A DNA stretch of 64,000 nt from Torymus aiolomorphi (taxonomy: Eukaryota; Arthropoda; Insecta; Hymenoptera; Torymidae): positions 68,847,022-68,911,021 of the forward strand of contig CM070877.1 of assembly GCA_036365515.1 (NCBI GenBank). Direction: 5' to 3'. A program made the translations under genes and the position numbers. Every line of letters begins with the position of its first letter. The first letter of the stretch is position 1. The notes under the pieces were generated by a model. That model was not told the origin of the DNA and searched no databases. It was given only the letters and a program-made list of their open reading frames with translations. Of this stretch, positions 35,151 through 46,302 are shown piece by piece.

Positions 35151-36615
35151 GGCGAGGGGGGTATTGTGACGGAGTCACATGTAGCTGTTTGCACGGCATC
35201 CGCGGGGCGCGAACACATGTCTGTTGCGCGCCGCCATGTTATCGAGCAGGCGACGAGAACGCCGTGCAGGTGGCGCACGCACTCACGCACACTCACACAT
35301 TAACGTGCGCCGAGTCGAGCAGCTAGGAGAGAGCGAGCAATAGCCACGAAGGGTGTACGGGGGGAAGGCGTGAGAGGGCCGAGTGACGCGGAGAGCGGCG
35401 TCGTGAACCAACACGGAGAGGGAGAGAAATAGCGCGAGGTGGAAAGTGGGAGCACAAAGCGCCGAGGTAGGGATTGCGACGATACTACAGCACGCGCACG
35501 CATGGGAGAGAGAGTAAAGGCAGCGGTCGCAGGCGGGAGAGTGAAGAGACTCAAAGAGTGAGTGCGTTCCGAGAGTGCACGCGTAATTAAGACGCAATCG
35601 TAGTATCGCGCGTTAGCGACCGCGTCAGGGACCATCAGAGGCAGTACACGCACAATAACACCTAGCGGGCAGAACAGTAGGGGCTCCGGTCACAACTCGA
35701 GTCATCGCGTGACGGAACGGGGTCAAAGGGTCGAGGTTTAGAGTTTGCGCGCACAGAACGGGACAATTGGGTATCGCGAATACCAATCGAGGGTCAGGGA
35801 GGGAGGGGGGGAGACAAGGGAAACGACTGCGCATGTCTTTATAGAGCCCTATTACGGCCTTAATTAAAGGCAAGTTGTGGAAAAGCCCCGCGATAGGGTA
35901 ATAAGGGAAAAAAGGGGCCAATCACTGATAACCACGAGTCACCAGAGGGTCAAAAGGGAGGTGATCAGTTGGAGAGAGTTGGAGCGGTCGCTCTCTCTAA
36001 TTCTGACTACCTAAGCAGTAAGTTGCCTGGACTCTAGAAGTAGAATGTCCGAGAAAACACCAGTGTTGAAGTAAGTTAGAGAAGGTTTGGGTGGTGACTG
36101 GTGGGATAGAATACTGTGTTATTAAGGTCAGTGGATCGAGTTCGGCATCCCTTTTTAGAGTTTCGATGTTCATTAGATGCTGCAATTATTGGAGATCGTG
36201 GCCATTCCAGCCATTGTTCAAGAGTAGTTATTCAAGCGTCCTTTTTGTGTTGTTCTAGGCCAGCTACCATTCCAAGAGATGAGCGGAAGGCTTACGGCAG
36301 TTGGTGCCTAACTTTGAGTTTAATAAACTTAGTTAATTTCAGTCTTGGTGTTCTTATTAGCGAGTGTAACTTATATGTGTACATGTCTATTCCCACCTTC
36401 TCCCTACAGATTTGCAGGGCGATAATATAGCGGTTGTAAGTCGTCGTGGATTTTTGTGTCGGAGTTCAGCGTGGTCGTGTAGTTCGTTCGAACTACCCGA
36501 GAGAGTTGAGACTCAATAGCCGGCGAGGAGTAAGTGATCGTGGCGTAGTGATTGGTAAGGGGAAGTCAGGACAATCCTGACCCTTAGGAGGACAGTAATC
36601 AAACACTACGTTGCA
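35151..36615 (+). mobile_element. Gypsy element 1, right PPT and LTR
   Basis: The PPT (GGGCGAGGGGGGTAT, about 35151-35164) is followed by an LTR starting TGTGACGGAGTCACATG at 35165. By comparison with the inverted copy, the LTR ends ...CACTACGTTGCA at 36615 (1451 bp). Beyond it, a duplicated phrase 'caaacctgca...aattcttggaaaa' (about 36621 and 36693) begins the flank. Confidence 0.7.
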
Positions 36616-37500
36616 ATCTTCAAACCTGCACAGAATTCTTGGAAAAACGTTTTGAACAGGTTGAGACCAGTACGGAGCTCGTTTATGCAAGTTCAAACCT
36701 GCATAAAATTCTTGGAAAAGCGGTACGGAGCTAGCTCTCTGATTGATCGAGCGTCGCCATCCGTACAAAGGCGAGGTACGAAATTCTTAAAAATTTTTTC
36801 CTAATTCTCGGAAATTTAGACGAGTTTCTTCACGTCTCCGCTCACTATATTACATACGGACGCTACCTTAACGGCAATTCTACCTTACCGACAGAGCTGA
36901 CAACCTTAGATAACCATCGGTAATTGTAAGAATCGTAATACAATAACTTTTAAAATAACATGCAAAGAACGCATTATATACTATGTGAACTACATATACT
37001 ATGTATACTGCATATACTATGTGTAGTACATATACTATATTTACAACATATACTATGTGTACTACATATACTATACATACTACCACTCTGCACCGATCAC
37101 TCTACCCCCACCACCGCGCGCCAGCGCTCTCCCCACCATGATATCATTACCAACGATCGATAAGGTAGAAATCTACTTTAGCGACAGAGTGGAAAATGTA
37201 AACTGGTGGGAAATTTAAAAATGGCGGGTAATTTTAAAGGGCGAGAAATTTAAGAGGCTGGGAAATATCCGAAAATTTTCGCCATTGCGTCTGTGGCAGA
37301 AATTCGTGGAGCATCGAACGGCAAATTTTTTTTTTTAATGATGAGAGCCCCAACCGTCGCTCTCACCTGTGAGATACAACTACATTACCTCTCCATCATT
37401 AATTAATAGAGTTGATTCATAATCCATATGTATGTATTTGAAGTATATAATTTTCATCAGCTTGACGTTGTGAAGTGCACACGCAGCTTTGTATGCTTCA
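36616..37500. other. Flank of gypsy element 1: TA-rich minisatellite, no gene
   Basis: Contains 'ctacctta..gacagagc' units and a TATACTACATATACTATG-type minisatellite (36975-37080), matching the order seen at 26340-26650. The remainder is AT-rich with a T-run at 37327. No coding sequence was identified. Confidence 0.5.
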
Positions 37501-37691
37501 TTGTCAATGGTGCAGTCACTCAACAGCTTTTTGAGAGTGGTTATCAGCACGTCTGTAGCCAGTAGGCGGTAAAATTCCGATGGTGTTTGGCTTGAGAAAT
37601 TTTTTTCGATACAAATAAGAGTAGAGAAGGGGTCGGTGTCGCCAATATTGGGAAAAATTTTTGGAAAAGCTATACACGTGTGGCGTAAAAA

Positions 37692-38690
37692 TTATACATC
37701 CATGCGACAATATTTGACAATTTCTCTTTTAAAATTAAATACATAGTCTCGTTTGTTCTCTTCGTACCATTTAAAAAAATCTGTTCTCTCATCGATACTC
37801 ATAGAATTCGGGGCGTAGAAATTCGCATCGGTCAAAGGACCTGTGTATTCTTGATTTTGTAGAGTATTAAATAAGTGTGGAAAATAACCCTTTTTACTGT
37901 TTTCAGGCAAGCCAAAAGCAGCGGGAAGAGCGCTCAACTTCATTTGGTAATAGTTTAAACTATCTATGAATTTCGTTCGCCCGTATTACATAGTAATAAT
38001 ATTTTGTCCACTTAAAATAATACTCGGCTAAACTTCAGATGTACACTCTGCCAATTCTTTTAATATGAAATGCGCATCGAATGGTCGTACATTGTGGGCA
38101 ATGCATGTGATTTGGGCAAATTTTTTCTTATCTGTAATACACAATTCGATTGACTGAGTAACAGGGTTCTCTCGAAAAACATGTTCGCGAACGCCGCAAG
38201 TATTACACCAACGCGAAACATCATCATCATCGACGCAATCCGAGCACGCTTGCTGTACGACACATAAATTTGGAATATATAGATTTGAAGTCTCGTGATT
38301 AAGATAAGCCACATCCTGTAGCATCTCAAAATCATAAAAAATAAACAAAAACTTTTTTTCGTTATTAATCTCATTACTTATAGGTTGCATGAAACAAAAT
38401 ACGTTGATAAAAAGTTTTCTTTTACAATATTTACACCAAATCATTCCGCACGAGTGTTTCGAACGAAAACAATTTGTAATTTTATTGCATCTATTGCAAA
38501 GTTTCACTACATCGCACAATTTTTTTTTTTTTTTTTTTTATAAGAGCCATCTTTTAAATCATTATCGTAACACGTATTTCCAAAAAAATTTCTATTGCAT
38601 TGTGAGCACTTAATTAAATCGCCATTATCTGTTTTACACGCGGGAGAGACAAAGCACTTGGAACATGTTTTTAGGCACGACCGCTGCTAT
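37692..38690 (-). pseudogene. Polinton/Maverick-type protein-primed DNA polymerase B, exonuclease part
   Basis: Minus strand, 5' to 3'. First a cysteine-rich N-terminal segment (38690-38545; CSQCNRNFF-type repeats). Then a poly(A) run on this strand (38521-38539) where the frame breaks, then 38519-38028 with CNRCNKITNC, exonuclease motif I FYDFEM and motif II CIAHNVRPFDAHFIL. After a gap of about 85 bp, 37943-37692 has LPAAFGLPENSKKGYFPHLF and motif III IVKYCRMDV. These blocks are typical of pPolB of Polintons and related viruses, which replicate the element by protein priming. The polymerase (palm) half is absent, so this is a truncated relic. Confidence 0.8.
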
Positions 38691-38699
38691 AGAGAGCCT

Positions 38700-39330
38700 T
38701 ATAATTTCACCAGAGTGAAATTTGTCTGACATCAAAAACTAACAATTTTATACAAGAAAAGTCTTTTCTAGCCAAAATAAGTGCGTTTTAAGCGTTTTCT
38801 GTGATGTATGTATGTCTGTACGTCCGTACGTACGCATGTTGCTCGATTATCTCAATGAATTTTCGACCGATTCAACCGAAAAAATCGATTTTTAAGCGTA
38901 ATGTCTAGAAAAATTAATTTTAAGCTAATATCTACAGGTCTATCTACTAAAACTAATTAAAATACACCTTTTTCCTGTTGAACATTTTTTTCTACGAGCC
39001 ATATTTGCCGAGATAACTGCGAAAAACGGCAAAAAAGTTCAAAAATGGACGGTTTTCGGCTATAATTTGACAGGATTTGTTTTTACACAAAAATATTAAA
39101 TACAAAAGATATATAAATAACATCCAAACAAAACCTTTTTCCAATTAATATTTCCATGTACAATCAATCCTGATTATCAAAAGCTACAAACACGATTTTT
39201 TAACGCCACATCACTTTATGTAGACAATTTTCGCTTAACTTGAGAGGATTTAATTTTACACAAAAATATTAAATGTAAAAGTTATAGATAATATTAAAAC
39301 AAAGCTTTTTTCCTATTAAACATTTATTTG
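38700..39330. repeat. 168-bp satellite, left part
   Basis: After an AT-rich lead-in with a 'tgtatgtctgtacgtccgtacg' type microsatellite, repeats begin near 38960. They share 'gattttcgctta', 'acacaaaaatattaaat' and 'aacgcc' phrases. The array is cut by the mariner at 39333. Confidence 0.7.
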
Positions 39331-39332
39331 TA

Positions 39333-40625
39333 CGAGGGTCATTTGACAAGTACCTAGCCTCACCGCCAGATGGTGCCACTATCGCACCAGAAATACACTA
39401 CAGTGCAGTATCTTCCTGTAAACGGTTACAGACGAAATTTCAGCCGGATCGGAGTTGTAGTTTATTTTTGACAGCGTGTGAAAGCAAATGTGTCCGTTGA
39501 TTTTTGAAAAAATGGAGAAAGAACAATATCGGTCGGTGATTCGATTCTTGTTTTTGGAAGGGAAATCGCGCAGTGAAATTAAAGAACGCTTGGATGCAGT
39601 GTATGGGGATGCTTCTCCTTCGATGGCGACCGTTAAATTTTGGTATAACGAGTTTCAACGTGGTCGTACGTCGGTTTTTGATGATCCACGCCCAGGTGCT
39701 CCGAAAACAGCCACTACGGAGGAGAACGTGACAAAAATACACGATATCGTTTTGTCAGACCGCCGATTAAAGGTGCACGAGATAGCTGCGATAGTAGGCA
39801 TCTCAGAAGAACGCGTGTGGCATATCCTACATGAGATTTTAGGCATGGGGAAGCTGTCAGCAAGGTGGGTGCCGCGTTTGCTGACTGCAGACAACAAGCG
39901 CATCCGTGTGACCAGTTCAGAACAGTGTTTGGAGCTGTTTAATCGCAATCCAAAAGAGTTTTTGCGTCGTTACGTGACCGTCGACGAAACATGGATTCAC
40001 TACTACACTCCAGAGACCAAGGAGCATTCAAAACAGTGGACCTTACCCGGTGAACCTGCTCCGAAGAAGGCGAAGATGGTCCCGTCGGCCGGAAAGGTGA
40101 TGGCCACTGTTTTCTGGGATTCTCAAGGTGTGATTTTTATTGACTATCTGGAGAAGGGCAAAACGGTCACAGGACAGTACTACGCCGAACTATTGAGCCG
40201 ATTTGACGCCGTGTTAGAAGAAAAACGGCCCCATTTGTCTAAAAAGAAAGTGCTTTTCCACCACGATAATGCACCGGCTCACACTTCTGCACTCGCCACG
40301 GCTAAATTGGTCGAATTACGCTACGAACTGCTGCCTCATCCACCGTATTCTCCAGATTTGGCTCCGTGCGACTTTCTTTTGTTTCCGAACCTAAAAAATT
40401 CGCTCGCCGGGAAGAGATTCCACTCCAATAACGAAATAATCGCCGCCACGGAGGCCTATTTTGCAAACCAAGAGAAAACATTTTTTCAACGGGGTTAAAA
40501 AAATTGGAACACCGCTGGACCAAGTGTATTCAACTAAAAGGAGACTACATTGAAAAATAAATTTTATTTTTTGTAAAATTTTGGTGTTTTCATTTGTAGG
40601 CTAGGTACTTATCAAATGACCCTCG
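39333..40625 (+). mobile_element. Mariner transposon, nearly intact
   Basis: 1293 bp with inverted termini CGAGGGTCATTTGACAAGTA and its complement at the right end, flanked by TA on both sides (39331-39332, 40626-40627). It is inserted in the 168-bp satellite. Size, TIRs and TA target match the mariner family. The transposase is open for 336 codons, so the insertion is probably fairly recent. Confidence 0.95.
39488..40498 (+). CDS. Mariner transposase (C-terminus frameshifted)
   Basis: A DDE-type transposase of 336 codons that cuts and pastes the element at TA sites. In order it has an N-terminal helix-turn-helix region (YRSVIRFLFLEGKSRSEI and VKFWYNEFQRGRTS), a second HTH (VHEIAAIVGISEERV), the WVPRLLT signature, and catalytic aspartates in VTVDETWIH, FHHDNAPAH and SPDLAPCDF with 34 residues between the last two (D34D). 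The frame stops at FFQRG; the following bases continue in another frame with typical mariner C-terminal residues and a later stop near 40560. One missing base therefore shortens the protein by roughly 25 residues. The upstream ATG at 39488 or the in-frame ATG at 39512 could be the start. Activity is doubtful but not excluded. Confidence 0.95.
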   Translation: MCPLIFEKMEKEQYRSVIRFLFLEGKSRSEIKERLDAVYGDASPSMATVKFWYNEFQRGRTSVFDDPRPGAPKTATTEENVTKIHDIVLSDRRLKVHEIAAIVGISEERVWHILHEILGMGKLSARWVPRLLTADNKRIRVTSSEQCLELFNRNPKEFLRRYVTVDETWIHYYTPETKEHSKQWTLPGEPAPKKAKMVPSAGKVMATVFWDSQGVIFIDYLEKGKTVTGQYYAELLSRFDAVLEEKRPHLSKKKVLFHHDNAPAHTSALATAKLVELRYELLPHPPYSPDLAPCDFLLFPNLKNSLAGKRFHSNNEIIAATEAYFANQEKTFFQRG

Positions 40626-40627
40626 TA

Positions 40628-41660
40628 CAATCAATACCTGAGGAGTTAAATTAAAAAAAAAGGTTTTTAACGCCTAAACATACATAATGGACGATTTTCG
40701 CTTATTGTTCAAGGAATTAACACTAAAATATTAAATACAAAAGATATATCGATAACATCCAAACAAAACTTTTCCCCAGTTAATATTTTTATAAACAATC
40801 AATCCTGATTATCTAAACCTATAAACACGATTTTTTAACGCCTCAATACACTTTATATAGTCAATTATCGCTTATTATTTAACATGATTCAATTTGACAG
40901 ACAATTATTAAATATAATAGCTTTAAATAATATCGGAAAAATCAATATAACATTCCAAAGATCATATAATTATAAAAATATAATAATAAGATACAAAATT
41001 ACATTTAATTACAATGTTAAATGAGATAAACACATTGAAAGCATAATTAAAAAAAAAGAAATATCTATTTTTTTTTTACAAAAGGGCAAATATTGTGTAA
41101 ACTAAAACATTGTTGATACTATATGTTCTTTTTACAAAAGTTGTAGATAATATTTGAACAAAACTTTATCCCATTTAACACTTTCATATAAAATCAATTC
41201 CTGGCAAGTTAGACCTACAAAAACGATTTTAATCGCCTAAATATACGTAAAATGGACGATTTTCGCTTATTCTTCAAGAATTTGACATTACACAAAAATT
41301 TTAAATACAAAGTTTATAGATATAATAAAACAAAACTTTTTCCTATTTAATATTTTCATGTACAATAAATTCCTGTTGATTTAAACCTATAAACATGATT
41401 TTAACGCCTCAATACACCTTATATAGTTAGTCAATTTTCGCTTATTACTTAACAAAATTTGATTTGACGCAGAAGTATTAAAAACAATAACTATAAATGA
41501 AATCGGAAAAATCAATAAAATATTCCAAAGATCATATAATTATAAAAATATAATAATAAGATATCAAATACCAATTGATGTTGGACAAAAAGAATCAAAA
41601 TTATGTAATATTAAATAAATACATATTAAAGTAATATTATAATTACAAAAAAAACTTGTG
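40628..41660. repeat. 168-bp satellite, right part
   Basis: Continuation of the array interrupted by mariner. 'aacgcctaaacata' at 40669, 'aacgcctcaataca' near 40837 and again at about 41236 and 41403 give a spacing of 167-168 bp. Units are diverged, with a less regular stretch at 41000-41160. Confidence 0.75.
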
Positions 41661-41732
41661 TAATGTATGTTCTGAATATTTAATATAGATTTTGTAACAT
41701 GGAAAATTGACGTATACAAAGAATGTAATGTA

Positions 41733-41910
41733 CTAGCTGACTGTCAGTCACAGTATCGTAGAAAACCATTAGATAGTCAAGTCTTACTGGGTAGTCTGCA
41801 AAATACATAATGATGTATTTTAATGTCATTATGTATTTCGCAGATAGCCCAGCGAGACTTATCCATCTAATTGTTTTCTACCACACTGTAAGACTGACAG
41901 AGTCAGCTAG
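41733..41910. mobile_element. 178-bp hairpin MITE with TA duplication
   Basis: Almost perfectly palindromic from CTAGCTGACTGTCAGTC to GACTGACAGAGTCAGCTAG, flanked by TA on both sides. The centre is ATGATGTATTTTAATGTCAT. Tc1/mariner-type non-autonomous elements have this form. It lies 21 bp upstream of the gypsy 5' LTR. Confidence 0.8.
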
Positions 41911-41931
41911 TATATACATTAGAATCTTTGT

Positions 41932-43018
41932 TGTGACACGGCAAATTGCCTGTCACTGAAGGCAGAGCGCTTAGTCAGATACACGGCGGTCGCGGCGTGC
42001 ACCGACTCGGCTCGCGACGTCGTACACACACATGTGCGCGCCCGCATCTCCCCAACTGCGGTCCTCTGTGCACACATACCTACGTGCGCACGGTCAGTCC
42101 AGCTGCCCATGTCTAGGCGTGCACCTTTCCCACAGGTTTTCCCTCCCGTCTAGCTCGGCCAAGGAGTCGACCAGCCACAGCTACAGCGAGGACAAGCTAT
42201 AGCTGAAGCGGCAGCGGTTCTCGCTCTCCCGGCTGCTGCAGCAGAGACAGAGTGAGAGAGAGAGAGAGAGAGGGCCGAGCCGTATGCGGCTGTCCGGCCG
42301 ACGGCGCGTGCGAGCATCGGCAGCCGAGAAGGACTGCTTGCGCGCGCCGCAGTAAAGAAGACGGCCGATCGGCGAACTGGAGCGGAGAGCAGAGCGAGCA
42401 CGCCGGCCGGCATTTTATTCATTCTGTCGCCTACCGCCGTGCCGCGTGTGCGCAAAGAGAGTAGCACCGCTGTAATCGTGCTACCGCGTGACTCGACGCC
42501 GACTCACTCGGGGTTTTTGCGCCTGTCGTCGCTGCAGACCGCCTACGCCGCACCGTCGCAGTGCCGTGCCCTGGTGGCATCCATCGCCGAGAGTGAAAGG
42601 AGAGAGAGTGGACAACAGCTGCGAATTGCTGCTAGGCGAGAGAGAAAGGAGAGAGGTGTTGTGGCAGCATCACGCCCTGGCCGAGGTTTGTCCATAGTGT
42701 TTTACTATTTCCCCTCGTTCCCCGCCGTGTGTGCGCGCGTACGCCCGAGAGCCGCGCAACAGTTAAGTACTCGCGCAATAGCTTCAGCTCGAGCTGAAGC
42801 TGTAGGAGTAGAGTCTTAGTGGTTTTACTACCGGCTCGCGCTAGCCGGCGATTAGTTTGCGGTGCGCTTGACGCACGCACCTGGCGCCCATGTACATTGG
42901 ATTGTAGACTTAGTGTTTTAGTAGTTTAATAAAGTATTCTATTAGTTATCCTAGCTTTTGGAGTGTACTTTGAGTATTACCTGCGCACCTCTGCCCTGAT
43001 CCCCAGCAGAGTGTGACA
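41932..43018 (+). repeat. Gypsy element 2, 5' LTR
   Basis: 1087 bp, from TGTGACACGGCAAATTG to CAGCAGAGTGTGACA. It differs from the 3' LTR mainly in a shorter (AG)n tract (42247-42271), plus scattered substitutions. An AATAAA signal lies near 42928. Open frames in it are not genes. Confidence 0.9.
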
Positions 43019-43020
43019 AG

Positions 43021-43040
43021 TGGCGCAGCCAACGTGGGGC
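43021..43040 (+). promoter_or_regulatory. Primer binding site, tRNA-Lys-like
   Basis: Two bases after the 5' LTR the sequence reads TGGCGCAGCCAACGTGGGGC. Apart from an extra AG after TGGCGC, this is the complement of the 3' end expected for a tRNA-Lys (CUU) primer. This fixes the LTR boundary. Confidence 0.7.
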
Positions 43041-43845
43041 CACGGTAAAGGCCGTGGCAAAGTAGAAGGGATCCGCGTCGTGATTTCGCCATTGCGGAGC
43101 GCACACACAACCGGGAACCGCGGGGGGAAAAGCGTTCTGGCGGCCATTTTTACATTACCGCGTGCAAGCATTTATAGACGCCGTAACTTTGTTAAATTAG
43201 CCAGACGTTTACGAATAATTGGTAGATAATTGTACTTCCAATAATAATTGAATTACTTTGGAAATTTTATTGCGATTTGTGCGTGATTCTGCGATTAAGA
43301 GTTAATGAGATACTCGCAAAATCACATCTTGCTACAGCTTTACCCACGCGGCACTTAAAGAATCTGCAACGTGCTCAGGGAGTGTGAAGTTGAGAGTAAC
43401 TTCCTGATCACGCGTGCAGGACAGAATCATTGCCTGTGTTCCATTTTTTCCTGGTTTGACATTTTGGTCATTTTCATTCGGATTTCATTCCTTTTCCGTG
43501 GGAGAAAGGCCTCGCTTACGTTTCCTTTCCATACCTCCTTGAAATTCCCACGCTTTCGTTAAAAGACTTTTAGGAACGGGGAGGGGGGAATTTTGCTTCA
43601 GGAGTAATTTGGTTTTTGCGAGAGTACGAGAGATAGGTGCGTCATCGTCGCACGGGAATTTCTCACGTAACTCGGCTGATTGGCTTGATTTTTTTTTGGT
43701 TTTGCCTTGCTGTGCTTGCTTTTAGATTATTTTTTTTGTATTACTATAATTGCTAGTTCATAACTTAATTAATTGAAACTAAGTGGGTGGGGGAAAAGAA
43801 AATCAACGGAGCTACTCGGCCGAGGCTAACTGAGGAAAGATTAAA
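43041..43845 (+). other. Gypsy element 2 leader between PBS and gag
   Basis: About 800 bp of untranslated leader, T-rich around 43680-43740 with a purine-rich stretch near 43575-43590. Packaging or translation signals are probable by position, but none can be pinned down by eye. Confidence 0.5.
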
Positions 43846-46302
43846 ATGGAACACCACGATTGGAGTTGGGCTTCGCTCGGTGTCGACGAAAATGATTTAA
43901 TGTGCGTCGACCCGATAGCTGCAGCTGAAGTGCTGAAGAGATCAATTATAAGTTAACCGACGGGGAAGTCGCGATGACTGCTCAGCGGTTCGGGCTGAAT
44001 ATTCGCTCAGACGCGATCATTTTGCGTAATAGGTTGGAGAGGCATGAAATGCGACGCCATTTTGGCGCAGACGCCGCGCCATGGGACCCGGCCAGAGACG
44101 AGCCGGCGGACGAGTCCACTTCTGCGCATAGTCCTTCGTCGTTGAGTAGGCAATCTGTTGCACGGTTTTCGCCATCCAGGGTTCCAGTGCAGCCGGTGGA
44201 AGCTCCGGAGCATTCAGAAGCAGAGCCGCTCTCCACAGGGCAATCGATAGGCAGTTTTGGTGATCCAATTTCGACGGAGGGGCCGTTGCAGATTTTTACG
44301 TCGAGGCTGCACATCGAAGTGAGTGAGCCGCGGCGTGCGGCCGAGCAGCCTACAGCTGGCAGACATGTTGCTTCAGCGTTACAGAGTTCTGACGCGCAGA
44401 GGCGTGTTAGCATCGCCGCGCCGGAAGTGTTTCATGACATGAGGGACTCAGCTCCTAATCCGCGTGCACAATCCACACGTTATCCTCTCGGTCCACTTCG
44501 TGCTCACGAGCATAGCACATTCATGGAAAATAGTATGGATTTAACGAGTGTGGCGAGTGCGCGGAACGAGATTCCATTATCCGCGAGTGAAAGAGGGGCG
44601 GGGCGGCAGCCGAATGGATTGTTCGACGGTACCTCGTTTTTGCCGCTTCCAGCGTTGCCGTCGCAGCAGATGAGATATCCGGCTGCTCCGTCCACAATGT
44701 ATCCGGGGAGAGAATTCGGCATCGTTGCTTCTGTGGTTGGTTCCCTGCCTTCGACTTGTATTCCTCAGCTTTCAGCTAATGTTGCTCTAGGAAATTTCGA
44801 CGGCGTAGCAGGGCCTGCTGTCTACTCACAATGTCCAATGCCGCGAGTAACACCAGGTTATCATGAGCCGCCTCTCATGTCCTCAGCGTCGCTCGCTCAA
44901 AATTTTGTTTCAGCTGGAGCTTCACAATCGAGTGGATTTAGAGCACGAGTCGAGCCGGCGTGCACGTATTACAGTCAGCCAGCGCCGCCATCGTCGTTTC
45001 ATTATCCGCCTGGGTATTTTCCGCAGCCTTTCATGTCTTCGCAGCCGCTGATGCCATATGCTCCAGTGTATCCTCCGTATACGAGCAACGTTCTGCAAGC
45101 GCATCCGCATTTTTCGCCTGCCGTTCTGCCGCCTGTTGTGACAGGGCCTCATTCAGCTCCAATGCATACGGATGCAAGGTTGCAGACTCACCCGGGGAGA
45201 TTTGATGTCTCTGCTCCGGGGATGAGTCAAGATGCGTCGTTTTTCAAGCGTTCATCGCTTTATAAAGAGAAACGTACGACGGAGCTACTCACCAAGTGGC
45301 ATATTTCGTTTAAAGGGGATAGGAAAAGAGACCCCAAAAGTTTCATTGCAGATCTAACGAAATGCAAAGACACTTACAAGCTGACTCTCGAGGAAATAGT
45401 GAAAGCCTTGCCATCAGCTCTCGATGATGAGTCGTGGCAATGGTTTCGCCGAGAATATCAGTTCTGGAGGACGTATGAAGAATTTGTGAACGCGTTTCGC
45501 CTGCATTACAGCTTTGAAGACGTGCAGGTGAGACTACGGAAGGAGCTGGAAGTACGAACGCAAGGACCAAGTGAGGAGATTTCCACTTATCTGCTGAAAG
45601 TGAACATTGGGAGAGCAGCTTGATCGAGTATACCAGAAGCTGCACCCATCATATCGGCTGCGGATCGAGAGGAAGGACTTCGAAAATTTTACGGAGTTGC
45701 AGAAGCTAGGGAAGCGAGAAGAGCTGAGGAGAGCACAGGAGAAAGCTTACAAGCCGCCGCCTCCGATAGCGGATTCAGTTTTCCCTGCTTCAACGTACAC
45801 TCCTCCGAAGCAGCAGCGGCAGGTGAAACTGGCCTCAGTGGTTTCGAGCACGCCGGAAGAAAACGAGCTGAAGCTATCCAGCTCTAGCAATCTAGCTCCG
45901 GTCGCAGCCACCCAGACGGAAGGAGGAGAGAAGCAGCGATCGACGAGGGAACCGAAGTTTAAATCGACGGATGGACAGCGGGAAGAGAAAAAAAATCGGA
46001 AGCGACATGCTCGCAGCAAGAGTAAGGGTCGCCGCAGCAACCAAAAGGGAAATGCTCGAGCGAAGCCGGCGGAGAGCGAGCCTAAACAGGAAAAGCTGAA
46101 GATCGAGACCGTCCCCCCCAAGGCAAAGTACGAGGACATGTAGCGACGGAAAATGCGAGAGCCATGTTTCCGCTGCGGCCAAGCCGGACATTGGAAACGT
46201 GAGTGTATGAACGCTGCCGTCTGCCTAATGTGCGGACAGCCTAATACTACGGCGCGTAGATGCACCAAGTGCAATTCAACTACGGCGGCGGGAAACGAGT
46301 AA
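43846..46302 (+). pseudogene. Gypsy element 2 gag (three breaks)
   Basis: Structural protein that packages the RNA. A good candidate start is the ATG at 43846 (MEHHDWSWASLGVDENDL). That frame ends at 43957, and the matching continuation (KLTDGEVAMTAQRFGLN) is in the frame of the long ORF to 45623. After a Pro/Ser-rich N-terminal half comes a retrotransposon Gag domain (KWHISFKGDRKRDPKSFI, WQWFRREYQFW, VNAFRLHYSF). A second shift near 45600 leads to the frame 45607-46143 with a Lys/Arg-rich region. A UAG at 46141 interrupts just before the nucleocapsid: CFRCGQAGHWKREC (46165-46206) and CLMCGQPNTTARRC (46222-46263). The true gag stop is UAA at 46300. Confidence 0.85.

Noticed and set aside
42439..42819. 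126-codon frame in the 5' LTR (and its twin at 51446-51892)
   Set aside because: Present in both LTRs as part of GC-rich non-coding sequence; no domain recognised.
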